A program made the position numbers and the translations under genes. 64,000 nt of DNA from Orthonyx spaldingii (taxonomy: Eukaryota > Chordata > Aves > Passeriformes > Orthonychidae), in the NCBI GenBank assembly GCA_013397795.1, contig VZTJ01004103.1:703716-767715 (forward strand), read 5' to 3'. The notes beneath the pieces are model-generated. The model had not been told where the DNA came from, did not search any database, and worked only from the letters and a program-made list of their open reading frames with translations. Below are positions 61,101 to 64,000 of the stretch, piece after piece. The first letter of the stretch is position 1. Each line of letters begins with the position of its first letter.

Positions 61101-64000
61101 TTTTTCTGAAGTCTTACTTCTGTTTCTTTCTTCTGGGAACACTGGGGTCTGAGTTATGTTCAAGAGTAGCACGGATATAGCTGTTGCCTTCAGCAAGAAC
61201 ACGCTGAAAAGCAAACTTGCTGGAATTACACTTTTGGTTATTGCTCCCATGAAGCAACAGCCTTGTGAACCTGGTGATAAATCAGGGCCCAAAGCCCACA
61301 GCGATTATGAGGTGAAGTACAGAAAAAACTGCAAAGGAAAAAGCCAAAACAATGAAGGAGGCATTGATTTGATTTTGATGGCTGCTAAACAAAATGGACT
61401 GACAAAAAAACATTAATGCCCCTTTCAGACGCCTCTGTGGGAGGTCAGCTGCCAAACAAGAGAGGAAATGGTGGGGGTGAATTATGTGTTTGCTATAAAG
61501 CTGATGACTTCTTATGCTTGATGGAGCCAGACTTGCTTGATAGGGGATGATGTGGCATATCAGGGAGAGAGCCGGACTCTTGCTTTCTGATGGGGAATCC
61601 TGTAGCAGAGACAATGGAAGAGTGTTGCTTGCAGTGGGCTGGCAGCAGTTGGCTGTGGGAAGTGCCTGAGCTGTGCAGCTGCCCTGAGAGGCTTGCTGGG
61701 ATCACCTGAAGATGGGCTGTTCTCGTGCAGGGCACAGCAGTGGAGCACAGCCAGCCCCAGTGTCCGGTAGGACGTGTGGAAGGTAGTTCTGGTAAAGTGC
61801 TTGCATTACAATGTCATCTTGCTGGGTTTTTGTGGTGGTATTTAGTGTTTGTGGTTTGGTTGCAAGATCAGCCTTTATTCTCCTACATAGTGAAATTCAG
61901 AAACAATCAAGGTACAGCTGCTTGTGTTAAACAGCCCTAAGAAGTGTGGGGTTGTGGGGAGCAAAGGAGCAGGATGTGGTGGTAGGGCAGTGTGGAGGAA
62001 TCCTTCTCAGGGAGTAGTGGTTGTAGCAGATTTACTTGTTAATCTTCCTCATTTTGGTTTTCCTTCACTCCTCCAGGATCAAAATATTCCTTTTTGGGTC
62101 TGCATATATTTACAGACTTGTTTAACACAGTAACTGAGCTCATTGCTTCTCAAAATAATTTCCACGTTGTCCATGATTTGAGACGCCATTTGTGTCATGG
62201 TTAATCTGTACAAATTTTTGCCAAATAAGTAAGATACTGTTTGGAGATAGTGGGATCTTTCTGCACAAACTCAAGTTGTTTCAGTAAGGGAGAAAGAAAG
62301 AGCAGCTGCAAATCGAACATTTTATTATTGGAAATGGCTAGTGAAGATGGCTAAAACAGGATGCTGGTAACAGCACTAGTTTAACTGTTTTAACATCTCT
62401 GTGGCTGGCAACTTGAAAAACCCAACTAAATTCTGGTGTAATCAACAGACATGAAGTTTAATTACAATGCAATAAAGATAGCTTAGCTAGTTTTCAAGTG
62501 GTACTTAGTTGATTGGATAAAGGAAGCCTGAAAGAATTTTTTTCCCCATTCATTTTCATCACGTTCTTTCACTGTATATTTTCACATTATGCACCATAGA
62601 AAATGGTTTGCATTCTGTTTTGTGTGAGTGATAGATTAGCTTAAAACACTGTGGATTTTGATAGCAACTCAGAGTTGGCTTGTTTACTCAAGTGTTGCCT
62701 TGTGGACCAGAGACCCAAATTTCACAGATCCAGTACCCCTAATGGGAAATTTGTCACTAAAACTCTCCTCCACGTTTAAATGCCCAATTTGCTTCTGTTT
62801 CATGTGAAAAAAGATAATCTACAGAAGGTTACTTGAAAAAATTTTCTTTCACTGCAGAAACCTGATGTAGAATTCTGAAAATTGTTAGCAGAGGTAAGTT
62901 AAGTGAGATTGCTGAGTTTTTTTCCTGGATGTAATACCAAATGACCTAACTAATGACTTCTGTCTGACCAATGGGCCCTTCCTTGGTAGGAAAGTTGATT
63001 TGCAGGATTTCCTCTGTGATCCCCATCCTGCCTACTTGCTCCATTTCACCAGATTTTTCCATCTTGCCCGTGCCCACATTAGTGTTTCTGGGGTGGTGAA
63101 ACCTTCCTGACATAATCTGAGTTGAGAAAAAAAGCTTTACATGACATTAAGAGTAGAATTTTTTTTACCCATATCACTTTCCCAATGCAGTTTTTAATAA
63201 AAAGTCAAAAATTATCAGTGTACAGGCAAACAGTGATCTGTTTTCCCCATCCCCAAGTAATGGAGTCCACACTATCTTAAGCTCTGAGTGCCACTGGTGC
63301 CTACTCTAATCTCCTTACTTTTGACAGTTGTCTTCATCCTTAACCCAGCTACCACTTGCTGGGTTATTCTCTTTTCAGTTTTCGTTGCCTTCCTTAAGCA
63401 TCTGATAAGCAAGCAGCTTCTGCAAGTGTACACAATTGGTGGCTTCCAGGACTTTTATTTCCATTACTTGCATCAGGACAATGTTAATGAGGTATGAAAT
63501 CATGCTGACCACGAGATGTTTTCTAAGCAAATTCTGCTCCAAAATAAGCAGGCATCTGTGCCTGATGGAGCAGTGGAAGTTGCATGGCACAAGGAGGGCC
63601 TTGGAGAGCCATAAGTTTGAAGGCTGGTGGTGACATTTCTGCTTTTCTTCCTTATATGGCTCATTACTGCAGTTTGTTTGCTTTGTTAATTGCTCTCTCT
63701 GTTGCTGAGTCTCTGTGGACTGTAATGTATGTAAAACAATGTGTATGATTCAAGGAAAATCAAGGGTTTGACTGTCTTGCTGTAGATACCAATACGTGGA
63801 ATACTGTGAACTACAAATTAAAGGAATCTACTGTATGTTGAACTAAATCCTAAGACAGTAGTAACTTAAATTCTTTGTTCTTACTATAATTTAATATTTC
63901 ATTGCAGCAGATTTGCTCAATAGCAGTGTAGTGCCTAAGGCTCTTGCACAAGAGTGCACGCACCATAGCGGTTCCAGCAGAAAGGAGCTTGCTTTGTCTG
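52146..64000. other. Intronic stretch to the right edge, no gene recognised
   Basis: AT-rich unique-looking sequence. Contains a 20-bp duplication at 52801-52840 and homopolymers at 56286-56302 (T), 58442-58455 (A) and 60744-60766 (C9 then T14). The segment 60780-61080 is GC-richer with frames on both strands but no protein likeness. I looked for the UNC5C exon 2 sequence here and did not find it. Confidence 0.55.
52801..52840 (+). repeat. 20-bp tandem duplication
   Basis: CTAAATCTTGAG is repeated 20 bp downstream within two units that both begin CC(T/C)TCTAAATC. Confidence 0.85.

Larger units (their letters stand above)
1725..64000 (+). other. UNC5C: UNC5C intron 1, 5' part (continues past the window)
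   Basis: No sequence resembling exon 2 of UNC5C (acidic linker, then the first Ig domain) was found in any frame downstream of the donor, and no other multi-exon gene is recognisable. Mammalian UNC5C also has a very large first intron. The span is therefore read as one intron whose acceptor lies beyond the right edge. Embedded repeats and candidate elements are listed separately. Confidence 0.8.

Noticed and set aside
1725..64000. Search for UNC5C exon 2 or exons of another gene
   Set aside because: No frame showed the acidic linker and Ig-domain cysteines and tryptophans expected of exon 2 and 3, and no other known protein segment was recognisable.
1..64000. CRISPR arrays, operons, prophage or other prokaryotic systems
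   Set aside because: No regularly spaced direct repeats, no dense coding and no ribosome-binding-site pattern; repeats and splice signals are vertebrate.

Overview
The window looks like avian nuclear DNA. It has one CpG-island promoter, one short coding exon with a canonical splice donor, and about 62 kb of AT-rich non-coding sequence. That sequence carries a CR1 LINE 3' end, two avian-type ERV LTRs without internal genes, and old MIR-like fragments. There is no prokaryotic gene organisation, operon, CRISPR array, tRNA or rRNA that I can see. CR1 plus this LTR type point to a bird; a passerine or other neoavian is a guess.

The only gene I can name is UNC5C, a netrin receptor, and only its first coding exon is here (1601-1724, + strand). 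The exon encodes the signal peptide and shares an exact 14-residue block with mammalian UNC5C. It ends in phase 1 at an AAG|GTAAGG donor. The CpG island (about 890-2170) surrounds it and carries GC boxes, an E-box, a weak TATA-like element and a 21-codon upstream ORF. I found no candidate for exon 2, which should begin with an acidic Asp-rich stretch. Everything from 1725 to the right edge is therefore read as the 5' part of a very long intron 1.

Layout: 1-889 upstream flank with an A/C-rich low-complexity block; 890-2170 promoter island and exon 1; 2171-34380 intron with an older LTR (8964-9386), a solo LTR with a perfect 5-bp target duplication (16288-16851), a CR1 fragment (25106-25553) and two short assembly gaps at homopolymers (11649-11663 and 31929-31972); 34381-34745 an unexpected intronic CpG island with a 57-bp tandem duplication and a near-consensus CTCF motif; 34746-64000 intron with microsatellites, small local duplications and MIR-like remnants.

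I see no new multi-gene system. The most interesting signals are the intronic CpG island with its CTCF-like site, the antisense orientation of both LTRs relative to the gene, a long antisense open frame across the promoter, and a few stretches that read like conserved enhancers. These are inferences that need alignments or RNA and chromatin data.
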